From assembly GCA_016708875.1 (NCBI GenBank), contig JADJFA010000043.1:1-64000 (forward strand): 64,000 nucleotides of DNA, written 5' to 3'. Under the pieces are notes generated by a model. It searched no databases. It was given only the letters and a program-made list of their open reading frames with translations, and was not told the DNA's origin. The translations under genes and the position numbers were made by a program. This DNA is from Lewinellaceae bacterium. GTDB taxonomy: Bacteria > Bacteroidota > Bacteroidia > Chitinophagales > Saprospiraceae. Numbering within the stretch: the first letter of the stretch is position 1; every line of letters starts with the position of its first letter. Below are positions 7,686-14,857 of the stretch, piece after piece.

Positions 7686-9494
7686 ATGCGTCAGCTTCTA
7701 CTAACCATTTGTTTCTCAGCACTTTTCTTCTCCACCATTTTTCACGCTCAAACGGGTTGCCCAGGCTGTGTTGTCAATGTGCCCGCAAGTTTCCCGGCAG
7801 ATACGATCTATCTGCCCGACCTGCCCGATGGGGTGAAAGGAACACCTTACAATGAGGATGTTTCGTTTCGATTGCCCAAAACCACCACGCCTGTAAATGC
7901 CATTGACAGTACCACACCGCCAGGACTTACGATTACAAAATTTGAAATCCTTGCGATAGATGGGCTGCCACCCGGGCTTTACTGGCAACTCAACCAATCG
8001 GTGTTCGATCCGGCCACACAGACGGATGGCTGCATAAAAATCTGCGGCACCCCGCTGGAAACGGATTCATTCGAACTGACGGTGACGTTAAAAGCCACAG
8101 TGTTCATCCTTACGCAGGAGTCAACATTCCCAATGTCGCTCTACATAGCGCCCAAGGTCAGCACCACCGACGGGTTCTCGATCACCAACCCAATAGGATG
8201 CGGCAGCACGACAGTGACATTAACCAACAATGTGCCTTCCAATGGCGACGCGGGTTTCAGCTATTTATGGGATTTTGGCGATGGCTCGCCCCTTTCGGCA
8301 GAAGAAAATCCTGCCCCACACATTTACCCGCCCGGGGTATATGAAATTGGCTATCAAGCAATTGTAGACACTGCAGGTTATATCCTGGAAAGCATTAAAC
8401 TCACAGATGTTGCCTGCACGGACCCGCCACTTTATGGCAATCCAGACCTTTTCATTGAAATCCGCACCCCGAATGATAGCATTCTTTACAACTCTTCGCC
8501 TGCCATTAACAACACATCTATACCCTATACTTTCCCCATCAACGTCTTACTCGGACCAGGCAATTACACCTTGATCGTTTGGGACGATGATGGCGGCATC
8601 AAAGGCACCGACGACGGTTGTGGCAACCTTTCGTTCAACATTTTGAGTGACGGGACGCTGGTAGCGGGCGGCTTAACCGTGGAAATGAATATCCTGCACC
8701 CGGTTGATACCATCTATTCGCGCGATACGGTAATTGTGTACCCACAACCCATCGCACCTACCGTGAACGCGCCCAATGGCCTGACGGTTTGTCAGGGCGC
8801 GACCGATCTGGTGCTTTCTTCCTCGTATGGTTTTGGGAATCAATGGATATTGAACGGCAATTTGATTCAAGGCGCGACGGACTTTATTTACATGCCTACA
8901 GAAAATGGGGCCTATCAGGTGCAATACATCTCGCAAGATGGCTGTGTGGCTACTTCGGATTCAGCAGAGGTGACCATTCACCCGCTTCCTGCAGAGCCAA
9001 CCTGGTTCAATTACAACAACTCGCTGCGGCTTGCCAATCCGGCGAATTTGCCTGCCCAATATTCGCTGCAATGGTACAATGCAGGCGTTCCGATTCCTGG
9101 TGAAACAGGTATTTGGTATTGCTCTCTGGAAAGCGGCACGTACAGCCTTGTAGTGACAGATTTGGAAACGGGCTGCACCAATTCCTTCGGCGCTCAAATT
9201 ACGCACAACCCGAATTTTGACTGCCTGGTCGGTACGCAATCGCCAGACATTCAAACGTTTGAGATCTTGCCCAATCCTACTGCTGGTTCGGTGCTTTTGC
9301 GCCTGCACGAGCCTTTACAAACTTCTGGCTCTATCCGGGTCTGGGATGCGAGTGGGCGACTGGTGCATACCCTTCAAGTCCATGCAGGAATGAATACTTT
9401 ATCCTTGGAGATTGGGCACCTGAATGCTGGCGTGTATGCTGTGGAGATATTGACAGAAGGTTTTCACGGACTGGGCAGAGTGGTCCGAATGTAG
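7686..9494 (+). CDS. T9SS type A secreted protein with PKD domain
   Basis: A 602-residue secreted protein: signal peptide (MRQLLLTICFSALFFSTIFHAQ), an N-terminal beta domain related to the preceding gene (GLPPGLYWQLN ... GCIKICGTP), a PKD-like domain at about residues 165-235 (YLWDFGDGSP, PPGVYEIGYQAI), an Ig-like stretch (VCQGATDLVLSSS, NGAYQVQYISQDGC), and a C-terminal T9SS type A domain (FEILPNPTAGSV, LNAGVYAVEI). It is probably a surface or released adhesin or binding protein. It is the second of two adjacent T9SS cargo genes, separated by 263 bases of repeat-rich DNA. Confidence 0.88.
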   Translation: MRQLLLTICFSALFFSTIFHAQTGCPGCVVNVPASFPADTIYLPDLPDGVKGTPYNEDVSFRLPKTTTPVNAIDSTTPPGLTITKFEILAIDGLPPGLYWQLNQSVFDPATQTDGCIKICGTPLETDSFELTVTLKATVFILTQESTFPMSLYIAPKVSTTDGFSITNPIGCGSTTVTLTNNVPSNGDAGFSYLWDFGDGSPLSAEENPAPHIYPPGVYEIGYQAIVDTAGYILESIKLTDVACTDPPLYGNPDLFIEIRTPNDSILYNSSPAINNTSIPYTFPINVLLGPGNYTLIVWDDDGGIKGTDDGCGNLSFNILSDGTLVAGGLTVEMNILHPVDTIYSRDTVIVYPQPIAPTVNAPNGLTVCQGATDLVLSSSYGFGNQWILNGNLIQGATDFIYMPTENGAYQVQYISQDGCVATSDSAEVTIHPLPAEPTWFNYNNSLRLANPANLPAQYSLQWYNAGVPIPGETGIWYCSLESGTYSLVVTDLETGCTNSFGAQITHNPNFDCLVGTQSPDIQTFEILPNPTAGSVLLRLHEPLQTSGSIRVWDASGRLVHTLQVHAGMNTLSLEIGHLNAGVYAVEILTEGFHGLGRVVRM

Positions 9495-9516
9495 GGTTAG
9501 ATTGGTGAATGATTCT

Positions 9517-9672
9517 TTTTGATTGACGATTGATGAGTACATGATTGTTGATTTTTGAGGTAAGGGTTGATGGGATAATTGCAGAATTCCTGATGTTTGG
9601 AAAATCAGCCATCCTCCTTCCTACCTACCCTCAAAAATCAACAATCATGTACTCATCAATCGTCAATCAAAA
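9517..9672. repeat. Perfect 43-bp inverted repeat with 70-nt spacer
   Basis: Bases 9517-9559 and 9630-9672 are exact reverse complements over 43 bases. The arms are built from GATTGATGA-like words. The structure sits between the convergent T9SS gene and the tRNA-Leu terminator. It could act as a bidirectional terminator or represent a palindromic mobile repeat; similar words appear inside the dienoyl-reductase-like gene at 62.57-62.62 kb. Confidence 0.9.
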
Positions 9673-9707
9673 TTTCTTAGGCAGACCAGACAAGGTTACA
9701 CCCTAAA

Positions 9708-9745
9708 ACAAAAGCCCCCAGACATTACATCTGGGGGCTTTTTGT
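9708..9745 (-). terminator. Rho-independent terminator after tRNA-Leu
   Basis: A stem of AAAGCCCCCAGA with TCTGGGGGCTTT and a 7-nt loop lies directly beyond the 3' end of tRNA-Leu. It has T-rich tails on both strands, so it can stop transcription from both sides. Confidence 0.85.
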
Positions 9746-9797
9746 GTGCCCGGGACGGGACTCGAACCTGCACGACCGATAAAGGTCAAGGGATTTT

Positions 9798-10505
9798 CTT
9801 ACCAACTACGACTTTCGCCGCTCCCTCCAAACGATTTGGCTGGATTTGTGGTCTGGACTTTCTCTTTGCCATATTCGCTTTCGGCGAACTTAGGCACCGC
9901 CTGTCAAGTCTCTACACCTTTCCCCCGAGTGCTCGGGGGACTTGGCTCGGGATTGCCATTTTAAAAGGTTTCCCCGAATTTAAGCGGCTCTACTTCAAGC
10001 ATTTCTGCTTGAGCACTCAAAATTTTCTTGATATTTTTAGCGCGATAATTGTCTGTCAAAGCGTGACAGTTTGGGCACAACAAAAGCAAGTTTTCAATCG
10101 CATTATTGTACCTGTTTCCGTCTTTGTGATGCAGTTCCAACGGTATTGGGGATGCAAGCCATTCGGTTAAATCACAATTTTCGCAGCGGTGCATTTTTAC
10201 ATTTTCTTTAAGCAATCGCTTTTTCAGTTTATGAGACTGATATGCAAATTGCCCAGAAAAATTTCTAGAAGTGGCACCGCTTTCCCTTTAATGATTTTGG
10301 AAATGCCTTTTCCCGCTTGGTTAGGTTTAAAGCAGCCAAGCCGCTTAGCATGACTGCACAAGGTTTTATAATTCATCCCAAGTGCAATCGCTGCTTGATT
10401 CATGCTTATTGAAGCATTACAAACTTCAATAAATCGGACCTCAAAGTCTGAATCGAAACTGTATTTTGCCATGACAAACAATTTTGGCCAAAAAATCAAA
10501 GAACT
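9798..10505 (-). ncRNA. Group I intron (IC3-like) in tRNA-Leu(UAA)
   Basis: This 708-nt intron follows U34 and ends in G, as group I introns do. Core elements on the minus strand: P1 pairs exon ACUU (10509-10506) with GAGU (10018-10015), with the U-G wobble at the splice site; P2 has a GCA-GAAA-UGC loop near 10008-9999; P3 is 9988-9982 with 9902-9896; P4 is UUCGGG (9978-9973) with CCCGAG (9951-9946); the P6 hairpin is 9940-9921; P7 is GACUU (9910-9906) with AAGUC (9860-9856); a P8 hairpin follows P3; and a P9 hairpin with GCGAAAGU is at about 9825-9805. The strings GGCAATCC, GAGCCAAG and AGAGACTT are the landmark segments of cyanobacterial tRNA-Leu introns. The endonuclease frame lies in the P1 loop and continues through P2, P3 and P4. 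Confidence 0.93.
9961..10472 (-). CDS. Intron-encoded HNH homing endonuclease, frameshifted
   Basis: Restored length is about 170 residues. The N-terminal part (MAKYSFDSDFEVRF to about residue 60, with MNQAAIALGMNYKTLCSHAKR) is a helix-turn-helix DNA-binding region. The C-terminal part is an HNH nuclease with CENC, LELHHKDGNRYNN, NLLLLCPNCH and a final Asn-rich helix, giving a paired-cysteine zinc knuckle and the catalytic His-Asn-His set. The two halves are in different frames; the break is in a 5-nt T run (plus-strand A run 10257-10261), and one extra T would restore the frame. The last 20 codons coincide with P2, P3 and the 5' strand of P4, and the stop codon lies in the P5 loop. It probably promotes intron homing. 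The frameshift may be an error or decay. Confidence 0.85.
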
Positions 10506-10600
10506 AAGTCCCTCGTGTCTACCATTTCACCACCCGGGCATTTGAACAACAAAATTGCATCAAACTTTCCGAAAAGAATAATTTTCTGAAAGATGGAAAC

Positions 10601-10633
10601 AAAAAAGCCTTCCCGAAACATCGGAAAGGCTTT
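10601..10633 (-). terminator. Terminator after tRNA-Gly
   Basis: The hairpin AAAGCCTTTCCGA with TCGGGAAGGCTTT (minus strand), followed by six T residues, begins two bases past the tRNA-Gly 3' end. It implies that tRNA-Leu downstream is partly or wholly transcribed from its own promoter. Confidence 0.8.
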
Positions 10634-10634
10634 G

Positions 10635-10707
10635 AGCGGAAAACGAGATTCGAACTCGCGACCTCGACCTTGGCAAGGTCGCGCTCTACCAGCTGAGCTA
10701 TTTCCGC
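10635..10707 (-). tRNA. tRNA-Gly(GCC)
   Basis: This 73-nt cloverleaf reads GCGGAAA at the 5' acceptor strand, AGCTCAGCTGGTAGAGCG in the D arm, GACCTTGCCAAGGTC in the anticodon arm (anticodon GCC), GCGAGTTCGAATCTCGT in the T arm and TTTCCGC at the 3' acceptor strand, with discriminator U. CCA is not encoded. A strong promoter lies 46 bases upstream. Confidence 0.96.
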
Positions 10708-10752
10708 AGTTGTGTTTACTGTTCAAGACCGTTGTCTTGCGTTTTGCGGCGG

Positions 10753-10785
10753 CAAAGATAAGCCCGACTAATCCGGATAGGCAAA
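10753..10785 (-). promoter_or_regulatory. Bacteroidota sigma promoter of tRNA-Gly
   Basis: On the minus strand, TTTG (10785-10782) is followed after 21 bases by TATCTTTG (10760-10753). This is an exact fit to the Bacteroidota -33/-7 consensus TTTG...TAnnTTTG. The tRNA-Gly 5' end is 46 bases downstream. Confidence 0.8.
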
Positions 10786-10832
10786 TGTTTTTTGAAAAAA
10801 TTTTTCTAAACCTTTTAAATCCTGCTACCGTT

Positions 10833-10904
10833 CCCTCCTTCCTTAAAACTACGGCGGGTAAAACTGCTCCCTCCTTCACTAAAGTTACGGCGGGTAAAAC
10901 TGCT
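10833..10904. repeat. Two tandem 36-nt repeats (CCCTCCTTC...ACGGCGGGTAAA)
   Basis: Copies at 10833-10868 and 10869-10904 differ at four or fewer positions. The second runs into the stop codon of ppk1. The words CGGCGGGTAAA and CCCTCCTTC belong to a family also seen in the opposite sense at 20589-20616 and in variant form at 40445-40476 and 59901-59936. Confidence 0.75.
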
Positions 10905-12990
10905 ACTGCCCACTGCCACTTTCCTCCTCCTCTTTCCCTTCCTCTAATTTTCTTTTCAAATAAAAATAAGTTTCCAGCTGGGTGCGCACCGGGATATCGC
11001 TGCTGTTGCGGCGGTATTCGTTGAGGTTTTTTGCGTCAATAATGCGGGCCTTTACGTTGTCGTTCAGTTGGATATCAAGCAGAGCGCGAAGATCGCGGCG
11101 AAGCACCGGGTCATACACCGGGAAAATGGTTTCAATACGGAAAGAGAGGTTGCGCTCCATCCAGTCGGCGCTGCTCAGGAAGATGAGCTCGTCGCCGCCG
11201 TTGTGGAACACAAACACCCGGGCGTGCTCCAGGTAGCGATCTACGATGCTGATAATGTCAATATTCTCGCTCAGCCCTTTGACGCCGGGCACGAGACAGC
11301 AGATGCCACGCACGATGAGCCGGATTTTTACCCCTGCTTTGGAAGCTTCGTAGAGTTTAGCAATGATATCCTTGTCTTCCAGGCTATTGATTTTCAGGAT
11401 CATTTCAGCCTTTTGACCTTTTTTCGCGGCCTCCACCTCGTTTTCAATCAATTTATAAAGCTTTTCACGCAGGTTGAATTGCCCAACCAATAAATGCTGA
11501 AAAGGGTGAGGTGGTGGCATGTTCTCCAGATGTGCCAGCACATTGCTTACCTCATTTGTTAAGCGCGGATCGGCGGTGAAAATGCCAAAGTCAGAATAGA
11601 CTTTGGCCGTTTCCTCGTGGAAATTGCCCGTGCCGAGATAAGCATACAGATGTGCTTGCCCATCCTCAATGCGTCGCACCAGAGCGAGTTTGGAGTGAAC
11701 CTTCACACCGGGAAGGGAGTAGTGAACCCGCACGCCTGCCTTTTCCAGCCGCTCTCCCCATTCAAGATTGGTGGCCTCGTCAAAGCGGGCTTTGATCTCT
11801 ACAAAGGCCGACACCTGTTTGCCACGATGCACCGCTTCCATGAGGGCTTCGAGAATACGGCTGCTCTTGGCCACACGGTATTGAATGACTTTGATGTGGG
11901 TAACTGCCGGATCGAGCGCCGCCTTTTCAAAAAATTGAATGACCGGTTCAAAGGATTGGTAAGGAACATGAATCAGCTGATCCGCCTCGCCAATGGCTTT
12001 GAATATATCTGGCGCATCCGTCAAAACCGGGTGCGGCAGGGCGGGCAATTTCTTGTTTTTCAGGTGTTTAAGCCCGAAGTCCGGGAATCGGAAAAAATCG
12101 AAGTTGTTGTGATAGCGTCCTTCCGGGAGCATATCGTTTTTGCGAAGGTCAAAGGTGTCCTGCAAATAGGAAAGCAGGTGTTGGGGCATGTCGCGGTCGT
12201 ACACGAAACGGCTGGCCGGGCCTACCTGGCGTTTTTGAAGGCTCGATTTGATCTTTTGCACGAGGTCGCCACTAAACTCGTCGTCAATATCAGCTTCAGC
12301 ATCGCGGCTGAGTTTAATGGAGTAGGTGTCCTGAATGTCGTACCCCGGAAAAAGGCGCGACACAGAATGGCGCACGATGTCGTCGAGCAAAATCACATCG
12401 TGTCGGTCGCCATGGGTTGGGAGCGACACAAAGCGCGACACCTGGTCGGAGGGGATTTTTACCAGTGCGTATTCACTGTCGGAAAGTGGTTTCTTTTTTT
12501 GGCGCAAATGGACCGCCAGGTATAAGTGGGCATTGGCCAAAAAGGGGTTGATGCGCCGTTTGACGAGCAGCACGGGCATAACGAATGGGAGTAGGTTGCC
12601 CTGAAAATAATCTTCAACAAACTGCCGCTGCTCTGAATTCAGGTCGAGTCGCCGAAGGATGTGCACGTGGTGCTTCCGAAGTTCGGGAACGATCTGTTTT
12701 TCAAAGATTTCAGAAAACTCCTCCTGCTGCCGATTGACGATCTGGTGGATTTCTTTGAGCAATTCCCTTGGATCGAAATGCAATTGGGCGCGGGTTTTTT
12801 TGCCCACTCTTTTCAATTTGCGAATGCCCGCCACCCGGATGCGGAAAAACTCATCGAGGTTGGAGGAATAAATCGCCAAAAACTTAAGGCGTTCCAAAAG
12901 CGGCACCGCAGGGTCTTTGGCTTCTTGGAGCACACGGTAATTGAAAGAAAGCCAGGAGGCGTCGCGGTGAATATAGGGCAGTGGAGTCAA
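10903..12990 (-). CDS. ppk1: Polyphosphate kinase 1
   Basis: This 695-residue enzyme has the usual Ppk1 size. It polymerises the gamma phosphate of ATP into polyphosphate and can run in reverse, usually at the membrane periphery. The N-terminal domain starts at YIHRDASWLSFNYRVLQEA with SSNLDEFFRIRVAG. The middle and head domains lead to two phospholipase-D-like C-terminal domains with the catalytic His in VKVHSKLALV, plus IRGICCLVPG and HARVFVFHNGGD. The C-terminus is a charged tail rich in Glu. It stands alone, divergent from the exonuclease gene, with no ppx beside it. Confidence 0.96.
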   Translation of the reverse strand: MTPLPYIHRDASWLSFNYRVLQEAKDPAVPLLERLKFLAIYSSNLDEFFRIRVAGIRKLKRVGKKTRAQLHFDPRELLKEIHQIVNRQQEEFSEIFEKQIVPELRKHHVHILRRLDLNSEQRQFVEDYFQGNLLPFVMPVLLVKRRINPFLANAHLYLAVHLRQKKKPLSDSEYALVKIPSDQVSRFVSLPTHGDRHDVILLDDIVRHSVSRLFPGYDIQDTYSIKLSRDAEADIDDEFSGDLVQKIKSSLQKRQVGPASRFVYDRDMPQHLLSYLQDTFDLRKNDMLPEGRYHNNFDFFRFPDFGLKHLKNKKLPALPHPVLTDAPDIFKAIGEADQLIHVPYQSFEPVIQFFEKAALDPAVTHIKVIQYRVAKSSRILEALMEAVHRGKQVSAFVEIKARFDEATNLEWGERLEKAGVRVHYSLPGVKVHSKLALVRRIEDGQAHLYAYLGTGNFHEETAKVYSDFGIFTADPRLTNEVSNVLAHLENMPPPHPFQHLLVGQFNLREKLYKLIENEVEAAKKGQKAEMILKINSLEDKDIIAKLYEASKAGVKIRLIVRGICCLVPGVKGLSENIDIISIVDRYLEHARVFVFHNGGDELIFLSSADWMERNLSFRIETIFPVYDPVLRRDLRALLDIQLNDNVKARIIDAKNLNEYRRNSSDIPVRTQLETYFYLKRKLEEGKEEEESGSGQ

Positions 12991-13075
12991 TGGGCGAGTC
13001 GGTGAATGAGTGAATGAGTGACGGGGCGATTAAGTGTGCAAAAGTGGGGTATTAGATGGGAGTATGCAAGGTGTC

Positions 13076-13108
13076 TTGAAATAACTTAACAAGCACTCCG
13101 TACCTTCG
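13076..13108 (+). promoter_or_regulatory. Likely promoter of the exonuclease gene
   Basis: TTG at 13076-13078 is followed after 22 bases by TACCTTCG at 13101-13108, one mismatch from the TAnnTTTG consensus. The gene's ATG is 10 bases further on, so the leader would be very short. Confidence 0.4.
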
Positions 13109-13118
13109 CCACCCTAAT

Positions 13119-13937
13119 ATGGAAGATTTTAAAATTAACCTCGACCGCGACCTCGTTTTCTTTGATGTGGAGACCACCGGACTGAATGTCATCCGTGACC
13201 GTATCATCCAGATCGCGCTGGTAAAACTCAGAAAAAACGGCCAGCCTGATGAAGAACTTTCGATGCTCATCAACCCCGGCATCCCGATTTCTGAGGAGTC
13301 CATGGCGATTCACGGCATTACACCCAAAGACCTCGCCAACAAACCGACCTTCGCACAAGTGGCCCAAAAGATATGGGATTTTATCGGCAATGCCGACCTC
13401 GGCGGCTACAACTCCAACCGATTTGACGTTCCTATGCTCATGGAGGAGTTTTCCCGCGTAGGGTTGGAATTTGACATCTCGAAGCGGCGTTTGATTGATG
13501 CTCAGCGTATCTTTTACAAGATGGAACCGCGCACGCTGAAGGCCGCTTACCGACTTTATTGACAAAAAGAACTTGTAGACGTACACGACGCCCTGGCCGA
13601 TGTACGCGCTACTTTAGCCGTTTTTAAAGGCCAAATCCGTGCTTACGAAGGCAAAGACCTGCTCGACGAAGATGGCAACATTGTTCCAGCGCCCATTAAA
13701 AACGATATGCAGGCGCTACACGAATTTACCAACGACCTCCATTTTGTGGACGCAACCCAGAAGCTACGCGTTCAACCTGATGGCACGGTTGTCTTCAATT
13801 TTGGGAAATACGTGGGAGAACCCGTGAAGACCGTGCTCGCCCGCGAACGCCATTACGCTGGATGGATCATCGAAAAAGAGTTTTCCTCACAGGTGAAGCA
13901 ATACATTAAACAGGTGATGAAAGAATTGGGAAGCTGA
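13119..13937 (+). CDS. DEDDh 3'-5' exonuclease (DNA pol III epsilon-like), in-frame TGA
   Basis: The exonuclease fold is clear: ExoI FFDVETTGL (residues about 14-22), ExoII GYNSNRFDVPML (about 106-117) and ExoIII VHDALADV (about 154-161). An in-frame TGA at 13560-13562 separates ExoII from ExoIII, yet the same frame continues to 13937 and encodes the rest of the family, including a C-terminal domain (FNFGKYVGEPV, YAGWIIEKEF). In homologs as I remember them, this position is usually Cys (YC.KEL), which needs only TGC or TGT. The stop is probably a one-base error or mutation. If real, the truncated product lacks two metal ligands. Restored length is 272 residues. Confidence 0.85.
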
Positions 13938-14010
13938 AAGAGGGAATGTCCAATAAAGAATGTCCAATTTCCAATACCCCAATGCCCCAATTAACACAAC
14001 ATAAAAGCGC

Positions 14011-14832
14011 ATGAACCGCTTGCTACTTGCTACTTGCTACTTGCTACTTGCTCTGTGCCTCACGGCCTGTTTCGAGCCAAAGGAAGGCTGTCTGGACATT
14101 GCGGCCACCAATTTCGACGCCGGGGCTGACATGGACTGCTGCTGTGAGTACCCAAAACTGGTTTTGACCGTGGATCAGGTGTACGACACCCTGCTTTTTC
14201 GCAACGACTCGCTTTACCTCAATTCCGCAGGCCAAATTTTCCGAATCAAAAGTGTCGCCTTCTATCTTTCTGATTTTCAATTGTTTCAGAACGGTGAACG
14301 CTTCACTGTAAGCGATACCCTTACACTCAATACTTTCCTGGGAGGCGACACCAGCAGTCAACGATTCACCAATGATTTTCAACTTGTTCGCCGCACGCCT
14401 GTTGAATACGTGGTGGGAACTTTCAGGCAGGATGGCAATTTTGAGGAGCTAAATTTTCGCCTCGGCTTGTCGGATGAAGCGCAAAAGGTTATTCCCACAA
14501 AAGCCCCCGCCAACCACCCACTCTCTGCTCAGCCCGACAGTCTTTGGCGCGGACAAACCAATGGGTTTGTTTTCCTCCAGGCCGTGGTGGTGCGCGATTC
14601 GATGGGCGACACAAAGCCCGATACACTCCGATTCCTGCAATCAGATTTGGGCCAACCACGCATCGGTGCGACGGGATTGTTTGTGCATCCAACGGGTTAT
14701 AATTTCCCATTGGTGCTGAAGGTGGATTACAAAAAGATGTTCGAAGGGATAAATTGGTCAATAGACGACATTCCTGTATGGAAAACGAAGATCGCTTCCA
14801 ACTTGGGCAGTACTTTCAGCGTTTCACAGTAA
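14011..14832 (+). CDS. MbnP-like lipoprotein 1
   Basis: A 273-residue putative lipoprotein: the signal peptide ends in LCLTAC. A Cys-rich block follows (MDCCCEYP, residues about 44-51), then a beta-sandwich MbnP-like domain with the recognisable LNFRLGLSDEAQKVIP, ANHPLSAQPDSLW and GFVFLQ segments. In Methylosinus, MbnP binds copper through a Trp modified by its diheme partner MbnH; a similar role here is inferred from the homolog and diheme gene downstream. The signal peptide is encoded by four copies of a 7-nt tandem repeat, so the frame could switch by slippage. Confidence 0.75.
   Translation: MNRLLLATCYLLLALCLTACFEPKEGCLDIAATNFDAGADMDCCCEYPKLVLTVDQVYDTLLFRNDSLYLNSAGQIFRIKSVAFYLSDFQLFQNGERFTVSDTLTLNTFLGGDTSSQRFTNDFQLVRRTPVEYVVGTFRQDGNFEELNFRLGLSDEAQKVIPTKAPANHPLSAQPDSLWRGQTNGFVFLQAVVVRDSMGDTKPDTLRFLQSDLGQPRIGATGLFVHPTGYNFPLVLKVDYKKMFEGINWSIDDIPVWKTKIASNLGSTFSVSQ
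14020..14053 (+). repeat. 7-nt tandem repeat TTGCTAC x4 in a signal peptide
   Basis: Four exact TTGCTAC units occupy 14020-14047, followed by the partial unit TTGCTC. They start nine bases after the ATG of the MbnP-like lipoprotein. Since 7 is not a multiple of 3, gain or loss of one unit would put the gene out of frame. Confidence 0.9.
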
Positions 14833-14857
14833 AGAACGTCCAACAAAAATTACTACC

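Larger units (their letters stand above)
9747..10539 (-). tRNA. tRNA-Leu(UAA), interrupted by a group I intron
   Basis: Two exons read on the minus strand make an 85-nt tRNA. Exon 1 is 10539-10506 (GCCCGGG acceptor strand, D arm with TGGTAGA, anticodon stem AGGGA, loop CUU). Exon 2 is 9797-9747 (AAAA, stem UCCCU, long variable arm closed by ACC/GGT, T arm with GGTTCGAGT, acceptor CCCGGGC and discriminator A). The spliced anticodon loop is CUUAAAA with anticodon UAA, and the interruption falls after U34, the classic site of cyanobacterial and plastid tRNA-Leu introns. The T stem has one A-C mismatch. CCA is not encoded. Neither half alone is a tRNA, so splicing is required if this is the only copy. 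Confidence 0.95.

Noticed and set aside
9921..9940. CCCCGAGTGCTCGGGG as an inserted palindromic repeat within the intron
   Set aside because: It occupies the P6 hairpin position expected for a group I intron, so it is best explained as part of the ribozyme, although it resembles repeats near 59.4 and 59.9 kb.
9746..10170. Forward frames over the tRNA-Leu locus
   Set aside because: They read antisense through the tRNA exon and the group I intron core and match no protein pattern.
10496..10879. Minus-strand 127-codon frame
   Set aside because: It covers tRNA-Gly, its promoter and terminator and the tRNA-Leu 5' exon.
13560..13562. Selenocysteine codon in the exonuclease
   Set aside because: No convincing SECIS hairpin follows, no selenoprotein genes are in the window, and the many nearby indels favour a simple base change.
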